Of a stretch of DNA of 64,000 bases, positions 16,149 through 23,671 are shown piece by piece. Made by a program: the position numbers and the translations under genes. Source of the stretch: JAHBVH01 sp034432375. Lineage in GTDB: Bacteria; Chloroflexota; Anaerolineae; Caldilineales; Caldilineaceae. Position 1 is the first letter of the stretch. The number at the start of each line of letters is the position of its first letter. The notes under the pieces were generated by a model. It saw only the letters and a program-made list of their open reading frames with translations. It was not told where the DNA came from and searched no databases. The stretch is taken from positions 7,330 through 71,329 of the forward strand of contig DAOUCA010000088.1 of assembly GCA_034432375.1 (NCBI GenBank), written 5' to 3'.

Positions 16149-16515
16149 CTATAGTGTTCTGTGAAATAAATTTTGATAAGTTCACTTGTTCCCGACCGAG
16201 TTCGGTTTTGTCCCGTAGGGACGGCTGAATTTAGGGTAGCATGAGTATCAAAGTAAGGATAAGAGCGGTAACCAACACTACAACAGATGAAGGAAACAGC
16301 GGATTTGCCACGGCGCATCCAGAATTTTAAGGGCAACTGGCACTTTAAACTGATAAGTTTGTAAGTTGTAAAAAGTTTCGTTAACCGAATTGCCTATTCC
16401 TTGCTTCCAAAATCCGCTGTAATGTTCCTGGAACGCTTACCTTGGTAGATATGATTGCTTTCACAAAACAATAAGTAAGTAGCGCTAGTAAATAGCACTT
16501 GGTAGGAGCATAGAT
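16149..16515. other. Intergenic gap inside the archaellum cluster
   Basis: 367 bases without a supported gene. The end (16440-16515) is AT-rich and leads into a good ribosome site TAGGAG (16503-16508) before arlH, so an internal promoter for arlHIJ is possible. No clear terminator or repeat seen. Confidence 0.5.
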
Positions 16516-17220
16516 ATGGACGAACAACCAATCAAAACCGTCGTCTCTACCGGTAACCGCGAGATCGATGACAAGATGGGCGGCGGCATTCCGCTTGGCT
16601 CACTTACCCTAATCGAAGGCGACTCGCACTCGGGCAAATCGGTGCTCTCGCAACAGATGACCTGGGGCTCGTTGTCTGACGGCTTCCATCTCTCCTTTTT
16701 TACGACGGAAAATACCGTAAAAAGTCTGGTGAAACAGATGCAGAGCCTCAACATCGATATCCTCCAATATCTGCTCCTGTGCAAGTTGCGCCTCTATCCC
16801 ATGGAATTTGCGCGCGCCCAAGATGATGTCTTGGTGCCGCTGCTCAAAGCGATCAGGACCGAAGGGCAAGCGGGGCGCAAGATGATCTTTATCGATGCCT
16901 TGACCCCCTGTATCACCAACAGTCAACAAGAGACCGTACTCACCTTCTTCGAACGTTGCAAACGGCTCTGCTCCGAAGGAATGACCATTCTCATGATCAT
17001 TCACTCCCACGCCATCAGCCAGGATTTTCTTGTACGTATCACCTCCCTCTGCGATGCCCATCTACGGATGCGCACCGAACAAGTCGGGAATAAACTGGTC
17101 AAAACTATGGAAGTAGCCAAAGTGCGTGGCGCCAGCAAGAACACAGGCAACATCGTTAGCTTTGAAATTGAGCCTGGCCTGGGGATGCGTATCATCCCCA
17201 TTAATAAGGCACAGGGGTAA
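16516..17220 (+). CDS. arlH: ArlH, KaiC-like ATP-binding regulator of the archaellum motor
   Basis: 234 residues, the normal ArlH length. It begins GNREIDDKMGGGIPLGSLTL, the RecA/KaiC-type opening. Walker A is GDSHSGKS (residues 35-42), a TTENTVKSLVKQM segment follows, and Walker B is KMIFIDALT (Asp127). IIHSHAISQDFLVRITSLCDAHLRM is also conserved in ArlH. In archaea ArlH binds ATP, forms a ring on the motor ATPase ArlI and is needed for assembly. It is the most specific marker that separates an archaellum from archaeal or bacterial type IV pili. The start has TAGGAG seven bases upstream. arlI follows after 31 bases. Confidence 0.93.
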   Translation: MDEQPIKTVVSTGNREIDDKMGGGIPLGSLTLIEGDSHSGKSVLSQQMTWGSLSDGFHLSFFTTENTVKSLVKQMQSLNIDILQYLLLCKLRLYPMEFARAQDDVLVPLLKAIRTEGQAGRKMIFIDALTPCITNSQQETVLTFFERCKRLCSEGMTILMIIHSHAISQDFLVRITSLCDAHLRMRTEQVGNKLVKTMEVAKVRGASKNTGNIVSFEIEPGLGMRIIPINKAQG

Positions 17221-17251
17221 TACTTCAGCCAAAGACCAGAAAGCCAGCCTC

Positions 17252-18988
17252 ATGGAACAATCTGACCTACCCTTTCCAGAAAGTAATTTTGCCGATCCTC
17301 AGGGCAGTGGCAGTACCCTGACCTTGGAAGATCTACCACAACCGTTGCAAGATGTGGCGCGTGCCAATCCCTTTCTCCTTGAATACTTGCGTGCCCTGCC
17401 GATCGACGAAATTGGCATCCCAACCTATGTCCCAAAACTCTCGCGCGCCATGGCAAAACTCAAACAGCGCAACCTGATCTACCCGACCAATGCCGCAAAT
17501 CTCTTTATTCACATCTATCCCAATCCACGTGATGCACGCGACATCTATATTCCGGTCGAGCCGCTCTTAACCGTCCATCTCAATGGTCTGGTCCAGCAAG
17601 TCGAAGATCAGCTGCTGGAGATGGCCGAAAGCATCGGGCAGGCGGCAGAGGTAGATCGCGAAGCAATTCTGCTTAGCTCAATCGATCAGATCTGTGTGGT
17701 GGATACGGCGCTCGTCGGCGGGACAACCCACAACGACAAGAGCAAGTGGGGCCATCGGCAAAAGGGCGGCTCGCGGATCCATACCACCCCGCGCGAACTC
17801 AACGCCTTGAAATACCGCACCGTGCGCGACAAGCTCGGGTTGGGCGTGCTACAGCCGCTGCTCCAAGACCCGTACATCGAAGATATCAGTTGCAGCGGCC
17901 TCGGCAATATCTTTATTGAGCACAAGATCTTTAAGAGCTTGAAATCCTCGATCTACTTTCCCTCGCACGACGACCTCGATGACTTTGTCGTGCAGATGGG
18001 TGAACGGATCAAACGGCCCGTCACCCTGCGCAACCCGATTGTCGACGCTGCACTGCCCGACGGCTCCCGTATCAATATTGTCTATGGCCGCGATATCACC
18101 AAGCGGGGCAGCAACTTTACCATCCGTAAATTTAGCGACGATGTGATCAGCGTTCTAAATTTAATTGAGTTTGGCAGCATGGATTATATGATCGCCGCCT
18201 ATCTCTGGCTGGCGATTGAATCGGATCTCAACGTCTTTGTTGTCGGGGCGACGGCCTCCGGCAAGACGACTTTGCTCAACGCGCTCACCACCTTTATCAA
18301 ACCAAACGCTAAGATTGTGACGATTGAAGACACCCCCGAATTGCAGGTGCCCCACGGCAACTGGATCCGTGAGGTGGTGCGCCAACAGACCAAGGATAGC
18401 AAAAATGGCGGGGTGGATATGTTTGACCTGCTCAAGGCAGCCCTGCGGCAACGGCCGGACCGCATCATGATCGGTGAGATTCGTGGTGTCGAAGGCAACA
18501 TTGCCTTTCAGGCCATGCAGACTGGCCACGGTGTCATGGCAACCTTCCACGCCTCGTCGGTGCAGAAGGTGATCCAACGTTTGACGGGCGACCCGATCAA
18601 TGTCCCCAAAGTAAACATCGACAACTTGGATCTGGTGGTCATTCAGTCCGCCGTGCGCGGGCCCGATGGCAGCACTGTGCGCCGCGTTGTCAGTGTCAAT
18701 GAAATTGTCGACTACGATTCGGCCTCCAACACCTTCTCCTTTATCACCGCGTTTCGCTGGAAAGCCGATGATGACACCTTTGAATTTCCGGGCGATATGA
18801 ACAGCTTTGTGTTGGAGCAGAAGGTCGGCTGGAAACGGGGCATTCCAGAAAATCAGCGGCGCTCCATCTATTCCGAGCTGCGCAAGCGTGCCGTTATTTT
18901 AGAGAAGATTGGCAAAAAGGAAGGGGCGAAGAGCTTTGACAAGCTATTTGCAATTATTTCGGAAGCTTATAAGCAAGGACTCCTTTAA
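17252..18988 (+). CDS. arlI: ArlI, archaellum assembly and rotation ATPase
   Basis: 578 residues, a VirB11/GspE-superfamily ATPase. The N-terminal domain carries PLLQDPYIEDISCSG and IFIEH. The catalytic domain has Walker A GATASGKTT (about residues 332-340), an Asp box TIEDTPELQ, Walker B RIMIGEIRG (about 404-412) and a His box TGHGVMATFHASS. It powers both filament growth and rotation in archaea. The frame is open upstream into arlH; the ATG at 17252 was chosen because it follows the arlH stop by 31 bases and starts just before an unconserved acidic leader. The arlJ frame overlaps its 3' end. GspE/TadA alternatives are less likely next to ArlH, ArlJ and archaellin. Confidence 0.92.
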   Translation: MEQSDLPFPESNFADPQGSGSTLTLEDLPQPLQDVARANPFLLEYLRALPIDEIGIPTYVPKLSRAMAKLKQRNLIYPTNAANLFIHIYPNPRDARDIYIPVEPLLTVHLNGLVQQVEDQLLEMAESIGQAAEVDREAILLSSIDQICVVDTALVGGTTHNDKSKWGHRQKGGSRIHTTPRELNALKYRTVRDKLGLGVLQPLLQDPYIEDISCSGLGNIFIEHKIFKSLKSSIYFPSHDDLDDFVVQMGERIKRPVTLRNPIVDAALPDGSRINIVYGRDITKRGSNFTIRKFSDDVISVLNLIEFGSMDYMIAAYLWLAIESDLNVFVVGATASGKTTLLNALTTFIKPNAKIVTIEDTPELQVPHGNWIREVVRQQTKDSKNGGVDMFDLLKAALRQRPDRIMIGEIRGVEGNIAFQAMQTGHGVMATFHASSVQKVIQRLTGDPINVPKVNIDNLDLVVIQSAVRGPDGSTVRRVVSVNEIVDYDSASNTFSFITAFRWKADDDTFEFPGDMNSFVLEQKVGWKRGIPENQRRSIYSELRKRAVILEKIGKKEGAKSFDKLFAIISEAYKQGLL

Positions 18989-20414
18989 GGAAGTTACAAG
19001 CTCGGATCTCTTCTACCAGTTGAGCTACATGTCGGCGGTGGCCGGAGCTGGCATTGCCCGTAGCCGCGTCTTTGAATTGGGCGCCAATCTACCACGGATC
19101 CCTGCCGATTACTTCAAGCGAGTTCACCTGCTGGCCCAAAAGCTCGGCTATGACTATGCCGCGGCCTGTACCAAAGTCGGCCTGGCCGTCAAGTCGGACA
19201 CGATGATCAGCCTCCTGCTGCGGCTGGGCAATGCACTCACCGCCGGCCAACCCGAGGCCGATTTCTTGACCGAAGAGGCCGGCGTCCAGGGCGAGGCCTA
19301 TGAGAAGGAATATGAGCGCGATCTCGAATCGCTGACCAAGTGGACCGATGCCTACGCCGCCGTGACCGTCTCCGCCACGCTGATGATCGTCATCAACATG
19401 ACCTCCTCGCTGATCTACGATCTGGGCGATGTGATCATTACCGGTCTCGTTGTCACCTCATTGGCAATTGCCGCAGTAACCGCGTGGATCTTGTCGCGCG
19501 CGGCACCGAAAGAGGAGATCGATCTCTTCTCGCCCGAGGGCACCTGGCCGCAGCGGCTGGCCGGCCAATTGGCAATCTACACCCTCGCCGCCGTCTTTAT
19601 CGTCTGTCCCCTTCTCATGGTCGCCGGCATGAGCCTGGGTGCCACCCTCATTGTCGCAGCAATAATTTTGATGCCGATGGGCGCGATTAGCATGTGGGCC
19701 GGCCGCGAAATTGATAAGAAGGATCGCGAGTTTGGTCCCTTCCTGCGCTCGCTGGGCAGCATGGCCGTTGCCACCGGGACGACGATTACAGAAGCGTTGA
19801 CCCGCCTCGATCTCAGCTCCTTTCCTACATTGGAAACGGATCTGATCCGGCTGCGTAGCCGCTTACTGGCCGCGGTCGAACCAGAACTTTGCTGGCGCAA
19901 GTTTGCGCTCCAGACCGGCAGCAAATTGATTGGCGAGACGGTGAACATCTTCAACGATGCCGTTCGACTCGGGGCCGATGCTGACACCGTTGCCTTTCTC
20001 GCTGCCGAATTTGGCACCAAGACGATCATGTTGCGCGCCAAACGCAAGGTGGTCGCCTCGACCTTTTCCTGGCTCACCGTCGCCATGCATGGCACCGTTT
20101 CGGCCCTCATGATCATTATTCTAGAGATCATTCGCAACTTCACGGCGATGATTGAAACCGCCGCCAGTGCGCTTGACCAGCAGGCTCTTGAATCAGCATC
20201 TACCGTCGTCCCCACCTTTAACACCCCCAATGTCGGCTTTTTCCAGCTCATCGCGATCGTCATGGTCATTATGCTTTCGGTCATCAATGCCTATGCGATT
20301 ATTGCAACCGATGGCGGGCACAAGTACAAGGGGATCTTTTTTCTATCGATTCTGCTATTCCTAGTGGGGATCAGCTTTATCGTGATCCCGCCGCTGGTGA
20401 AAGGGGTAATCTAA
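18909..20414 (+). CDS. arlJ: ArlJ, archaellum membrane platform protein
   Basis: Up to 501 residues. The N-terminal SSDLFYQLSYMSAVAGAGIARSRVFE is the classical ArlJ/T2SSF opening, followed by a cytoplasmic helical domain. Membrane segments occur at about residues 155-200 (two), 215-260 (two), 395-420 and at the C-terminus (MVIMLSVINAYAI; FFLSILLFLVGISFIVIPPLV). RLGNALTAGQPEADFLTEEA and FLRSLGSMAVATGTTITEAL are conserved T2SSF-type helices. It is the membrane core on which ArlI acts. The start is uncertain. The TTG at 18909 overlaps arlI by 80 bases; TTG 18936 and TTG 18948 are alternatives, and no ATG precedes the conserved N-terminus. Confidence 0.9.
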   Translation: MAKRKGRRALTSYLQLFRKLISKDSFKEVTSSDLFYQLSYMSAVAGAGIARSRVFELGANLPRIPADYFKRVHLLAQKLGYDYAAACTKVGLAVKSDTMISLLLRLGNALTAGQPEADFLTEEAGVQGEAYEKEYERDLESLTKWTDAYAAVTVSATLMIVINMTSSLIYDLGDVIITGLVVTSLAIAAVTAWILSRAAPKEEIDLFSPEGTWPQRLAGQLAIYTLAAVFIVCPLLMVAGMSLGATLIVAAIILMPMGAISMWAGREIDKKDREFGPFLRSLGSMAVATGTTITEALTRLDLSSFPTLETDLIRLRSRLLAAVEPELCWRKFALQTGSKLIGETVNIFNDAVRLGADADTVAFLAAEFGTKTIMLRAKRKVVASTFSWLTVAMHGTVSALMIIILEIIRNFTAMIETAASALDQQALESASTVVPTFNTPNVGFFQLIAIVMVIMLSVINAYAIIATDGGHKYKGIFFLSILLFLVGISFIVIPPLVKGVI

Positions 20415-21580
20415 TGGCTGAACTGAGTGCACCCACAATGGCCGCAACAGAGTTTGAGGCAGAGATGGTGGAGCCAGTGCAGCAAAAAGTGCCACAGCGC
20501 CAATCACGCGGGCTGGTGATCGCGCTACCGATCCACCGAACGGATCTGCCGGCCATTGCGCTGATGCTCTTGGCCGGTAGCCTGATCGGCTGGTGGGGTT
20601 GGGCGATCAACCAACCCGATAGCCTTCTTGCCGGTTCTGATCCCAGCATTACCACCTGGGATCCGCTGCTGCTGTCGTTGCTGCACCAAAAGAGTATTAG
20701 CCTAACGTTTACCTTAGCCGGGGTGCTGTTGATTCTGGCGGCAGCACTGGCAGTCGCCCCTTTGCGTTGGTGGGCCTACCTGCGCTTTGTCGCCAAAACG
20801 GGGATCGCCGCGCAATGGCGACAATTTCAACGACGCTCACCAGAGCCGGATGATGCCGAGGCGTGGGTTGCGGCCCAAGCCGCTTGGTTGGAAGAGATGC
20901 AAGCGACCGTTGATCAGGAAGAGGCGGCACAGCGATCGGCAGCAAGCGAGGGGACCGCCGCTGCAACCAATGGCCAGGCCAATGGGCAAACCGGTGAACC
21001 ATCCGCTGGTTCACCCCAATCAGCAGGGGCACAAACGACAGACCCTGCCGCCCAAGCCGCCACACCAGCTACTCAGGCAGCAACACAAGGGCCAGCAACG
21101 CAAGGGGCAGCAGCGCAAGGGACGACAGAACAAGGGGCCGCGCCATCAGCCGCTGATGGTCAACAGCCAGCCGCGGCCCCGGCCGCGGGTACGCCTCAGA
21201 ACCCAGCGGCGGCCCCAGCCGATCCCAACGCGCCACAGCCAGCGGCAGAGAAACAGGGCGATGCTGCTGCGCCGGCACAGCCCAAGGCAGCAGCACCAAA
21301 AGGGCAACAACCTTCCGCAGAGATGGCCGCCTTGGCCGAAGAGACCAAAGAAGAAGCGTTGGATTTAAACGATCTCGCCGACGTGCAAGATATCCTCAAC
21401 AGCTTTACCGACAACGATGTGATCTCCGCCGAATTGTTGGCCTTAAGCGCTAGTCTCGATGAGATCGATCTGCTAGCACTGCGCCAGCAGACGCGCTCGG
21501 TGGCGAAACAGCTAGACCAAGGCATGACCTCCCCCCAATTCTTCGAACGAATCGCCGCTGCCACCACACAGAACAGCTAA
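20414..21580 (+). CDS. Unknown two-TM protein translationally coupled to ArlJ
   Basis: 388 residues. The ATG at 20414 overlaps the arlJ stop by one base (TAATG), so the two must be made together. A cytoplasmic N-terminus is followed by two membrane helices (about residues 48-66 and 95-117). A positively charged stretch (LRFVAKTGIAAQWRQFQRR) then places the rest in the cytoplasm. Residues about 150-300 are an Ala/Gln/Pro/Gly-rich low-complexity linker with AAQGTTEQGA-like repeats. The last 80 residues are a compact acidic helical domain (LNDLADVQDILNSF...ISAELLALSASLDEIDLLALRQQTR). No family recognised. A membrane-anchored cytoplasmic scaffold around the motor, by analogy with crenarchaeal ArlX, is a reasonable hypothesis but not shown by sequence. 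Confidence 0.75.
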   Translation: MAELSAPTMAATEFEAEMVEPVQQKVPQRQSRGLVIALPIHRTDLPAIALMLLAGSLIGWWGWAINQPDSLLAGSDPSITTWDPLLLSLLHQKSISLTFTLAGVLLILAAALAVAPLRWWAYLRFVAKTGIAAQWRQFQRRSPEPDDAEAWVAAQAAWLEEMQATVDQEEAAQRSAASEGTAAATNGQANGQTGEPSAGSPQSAGAQTTDPAAQAATPATQAATQGPATQGAAAQGTTEQGAAPSAADGQQPAAAPAAGTPQNPAAAPADPNAPQPAAEKQGDAAAPAQPKAAAPKGQQPSAEMAALAEETKEEALDLNDLADVQDILNSFTDNDVISAELLALSASLDEIDLLALRQQTRSVAKQLDQGMTSPQFFERIAAATTQNS

Positions 21581-21609
21581 TCGCATTGCGTAACAACTGC
21601 ATCAAACGG

Positions 21610-21655
21610 TTCACAAAGTTTGCCCCACCATCAATGGTGGGGCAAACTTTGTGAA
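21610..21655 (+). terminator. Perfect 22-bp hairpin closing the archaellum operon
   Basis: The arms at 21610-21631 and 21634-21655 are exact complements around a two-base loop; the core is GCCCCACCAT. No long T-run follows, so it may work as an mRNA 3'-end stabiliser or need Rho. It lies 29 bases after the last gene of the cluster. Confidence 0.85.
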
Positions 21656-21757
21656 ACCCCTGGTTGTTTTGATAATTTCTTGACAGACTCTTAAGATTCA
21701 ACGGGTATCATCAGCAGTATAAGTTACGGAGCATGTTCACGCAGGAGGAACCAACCC

Positions 21758-22462
21758 ATGGCGAAACAAAGAATTCTCGTGGTCGATGACGACCGCTCGA
21801 TCGTCAAAGTGGTGCGCGGCTATCTTGAGCAGGCCGGCTTTGAGGTGCTGACCGCTTATGACGGCGAAGGCGCGCTGCACATGTTGCGCAGCGAACGGCC
21901 GGAACTGCTCGTGCTCGATCTCATGTTGCCCGATCGCGATGGTTGGGAGATCACGCGCATTATTCGTGGCGACAGTACGATTGGTCGAACCCCGATTATT
22001 ATGCTGACGGCACGCGTCGAGGATACCGATAAAATTATCGGCTTGGAGATGGGCGCAGATGACTATATCACCAAGCCCTTTAACGCCCGTGAAATTGTGG
22101 CACGCGTACGTTCCCTGCTGCGCCGCGCTCAATATGGCCAAACAGCCGGAGCACCGCAACAGCTACGCAATGGCACCATTGTGCTCGACGCCGACCAGCG
22201 CATCGTCACCGTTAATGGCAGTGCGGTCGATCTGACGCGCACCGAGTTTACCCTGCTCCAACTATTGATGGGTAGCACCGGCCATACCTTTACGCGTGAT
22301 GAACTGCTGGAAAAGAGCATGGGCTACGCCTACGAAGGGATGGGCCGCACCCTCGATACGCATGTTAGTAATTTGCGCAAAAAGATCGAGCCGGATGCAA
22401 GCAGCCCAACCTATATCCAGACCGTCTACGGCGTTGGCTACCGCATGGCCAAGGAGGCTTGA
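21758..22462 (+). CDS. OmpR/PhoB-family response regulator
   Basis: 234 residues: an N-terminal receiver with Asp10-Asp12, phosphoacceptor Asp54 (LVLDLMLPDRDG) and Lys106 (YITKPF). A C-terminal winged helix (about residues 135-232) follows, with LTRTEFTLLQLL, LDTHVSNLRKKIEPD and TVYGVGYRM. It is a DNA-binding transcription factor activated by the kinase encoded next to it. The start has a near-consensus AGGAGG at about 21744-21749. The TGA stop overlaps the kinase ATG by one base. A TTGACA at 21680-21685 upstream could be part of its promoter, though the nearest -10-like TATCAT is 20 bases further, which is long. Target genes unknown; the archaellum operon directly upstream is one possibility. 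Confidence 0.93.
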   Translation: MAKQRILVVDDDRSIVKVVRGYLEQAGFEVLTAYDGEGALHMLRSERPELLVLDLMLPDRDGWEITRIIRGDSTIGRTPIIMLTARVEDTDKIIGLEMGADDYITKPFNAREIVARVRSLLRRAQYGQTAGAPQQLRNGTIVLDADQRIVTVNGSAVDLTRTEFTLLQLLMGSTGHTFTRDELLEKSMGYAYEGMGRTLDTHVSNLRKKIEPDASSPTYIQTVYGVGYRMAKEA

Positions 22463-23652
22463 TGAATCGTCTTTGGGTGCGTCTGAGCATCATCATCGGC
22501 GGCATTGGCTTGCTGGCTGCGCTCCTACCCCTTATTACCTTTTTGACCATTACCTGGGCCTATAACAGCGGCGTCATTGATGAGCCGGGGCCACCCCAGA
22601 CGCCAACTGCGATTGTCGTTGCGTCTGAGACACCGGTGGCTTCGGCAGGCTCAGCCACCGGTGTCTCAGGCTCAGCCACCGGTGAGCCGAGCGCAGCAGT
22701 ACCGGCTCGTCCGCCGCGTGGCCGGTTTGATCCCTGGCGTGACATTCCCGAAAATATGTTACGCTCGTTTGCGTTGGCCAGCTTTTTTGGCCTCATCGGC
22801 GGCGTTGCTGCTAGCCGCATTCTCTCTGCGCCAATCACCAAATTAGCGGATGCTGTTCATGCGATTGGCCGCGGCGATCTCTCAACGCGTGTCGAGATTG
22901 GGAAACATAGCCGGGAAATTGACGAATTGACCGCGGCCTTTAACAAAATGGCAACCGATCTGCAACGCGCGGCGGAGTTACGCAATAGCCTGATGGCCGA
23001 TGTCTCGCACGAGTTGCGTACACCGTTGACCGTCTTAGAGGGCAACCTGCGCGCGGCGCTCGATCATGTCTATGAATTGGACGATGAACAGATCGCCAAC
23101 CTCTATGCACAGACGCGCCACTTGATCCGGCTGGTCAACGAATTGCGCGAATTGGCGTTGGCTGAAGCGGCACAATTGCCGCTCGATGAAGAGCCGGTAG
23201 ATCTGACCGACCTGATTGAAGAGACCGTTGCGGTTTTTGTGCCGTTGGCTGAAGAGAAAGGGATCCATCTGCGCGCAGATACTGTCGACGCTTTAACGCT
23301 TGTACGTGGGGACCGTTCGCGCCTACGCCAGGTCTTGCACAATTTGTTGGCCAATGCGCTGCGTCACACCGATGCAGAGGGCAATGTGATCATCCGAGGC
23401 GTGAATTCGCGTGATGGCGTCATCTTGGCCATTCAAGACACCGGCGACGGCATGGAGGCTGATCAATTGCGCCATGTCTTTGATCGCTTCTACCGCACCG
23501 ATCCCTCGCGCAGTCGCGAGTCGGGCGGCAGCGGGCTTGGCTTGGCGATCGTCAAAGCGATTGTCGAGGCGCACGGCGGCAAAGTAGGCGTGACGAGCGC
23601 CGGGTTGGGGCAGGGCAGTACCTTTACGGTGACGTTGCCGGTGGTGGGATGA
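22462..23652 (+). CDS. Two-component sensor histidine kinase
   Basis: 396 residues. TM1 is at about residues 7-33, followed by a short extracytoplasmic loop (about 34-100) and TM2 at about 101-120. A HAMP domain (SAPITKLADAVHAIGRGDLSTRV) comes next, then the dimerisation/phosphoacceptor helix MADVSHELRTPLT (His183). The HATPase domain has N-box NLLANALRH, G1 DTGDGM, DRFYRTDPSRSR and G2 GSGLGLAIVK. The ATG at 22462 overlaps the regulator stop and has AAGGAGG at 22451-22457. The sensor loop is mostly Ala/Ser/Gly/Thr/Pro and is partly made by an inserted palindromic repeat, so it may not bind a ligand itself. It should phosphorylate the upstream OmpR-type regulator. Confidence 0.92.
   Translation: MNRLWVRLSIIIGGIGLLAALLPLITFLTITWAYNSGVIDEPGPPQTPTAIVVASETPVASAGSATGVSGSATGEPSAAVPARPPRGRFDPWRDIPENMLRSFALASFFGLIGGVAASRILSAPITKLADAVHAIGRGDLSTRVEIGKHSREIDELTAAFNKMATDLQRAAELRNSLMADVSHELRTPLTVLEGNLRAALDHVYELDDEQIANLYAQTRHLIRLVNELRELALAEAAQLPLDEEPVDLTDLIEETVAVFVPLAEEKGIHLRADTVDALTLVRGDRSRLRQVLHNLLANALRHTDAEGNVIIRGVNSRDGVILAIQDTGDGMEADQLRHVFDRFYRTDPSRSRESGGSGLGLAIVKAIVEAHGGKVGVTSAGLGQGSTFTVTLPVVG
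22626..22684. repeat. Palindromic repeat inserted in frame in the kinase sensor loop
   Basis: TGAGACACCGGTGGCT (22626-22641) and its exact complement (22653-22668) flank TTCGGCAGGCT. An 18-base direct repeat CAGGCTCAGCCACCGGTG occurs at 22646-22663 and 22667-22684. It is read as SETPVASAGSATGVSGSATG between the two membrane helices. Confidence 0.85.
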
Positions 23653-23671
23653 GGGTTGCACTACCGAGGGC

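Noticed and set aside
12311..21580. A Tad or type IV pilus locus instead of an archaellum
   Set aside because: Tad clusters have TadA/B/C, RcpA/CpaB and Flp pilins, none of which are here. ArlH and the archaellin core sequence with ArlF/G-like proteins are archaellum-specific.
21680..21711. Sigma-70 promoter before the OmpR-type regulator
   Set aside because: TTGACA is perfect but the nearest -10-like hexamer is 20 bases away, too far for a confident call; mentioned only in the gene entry.
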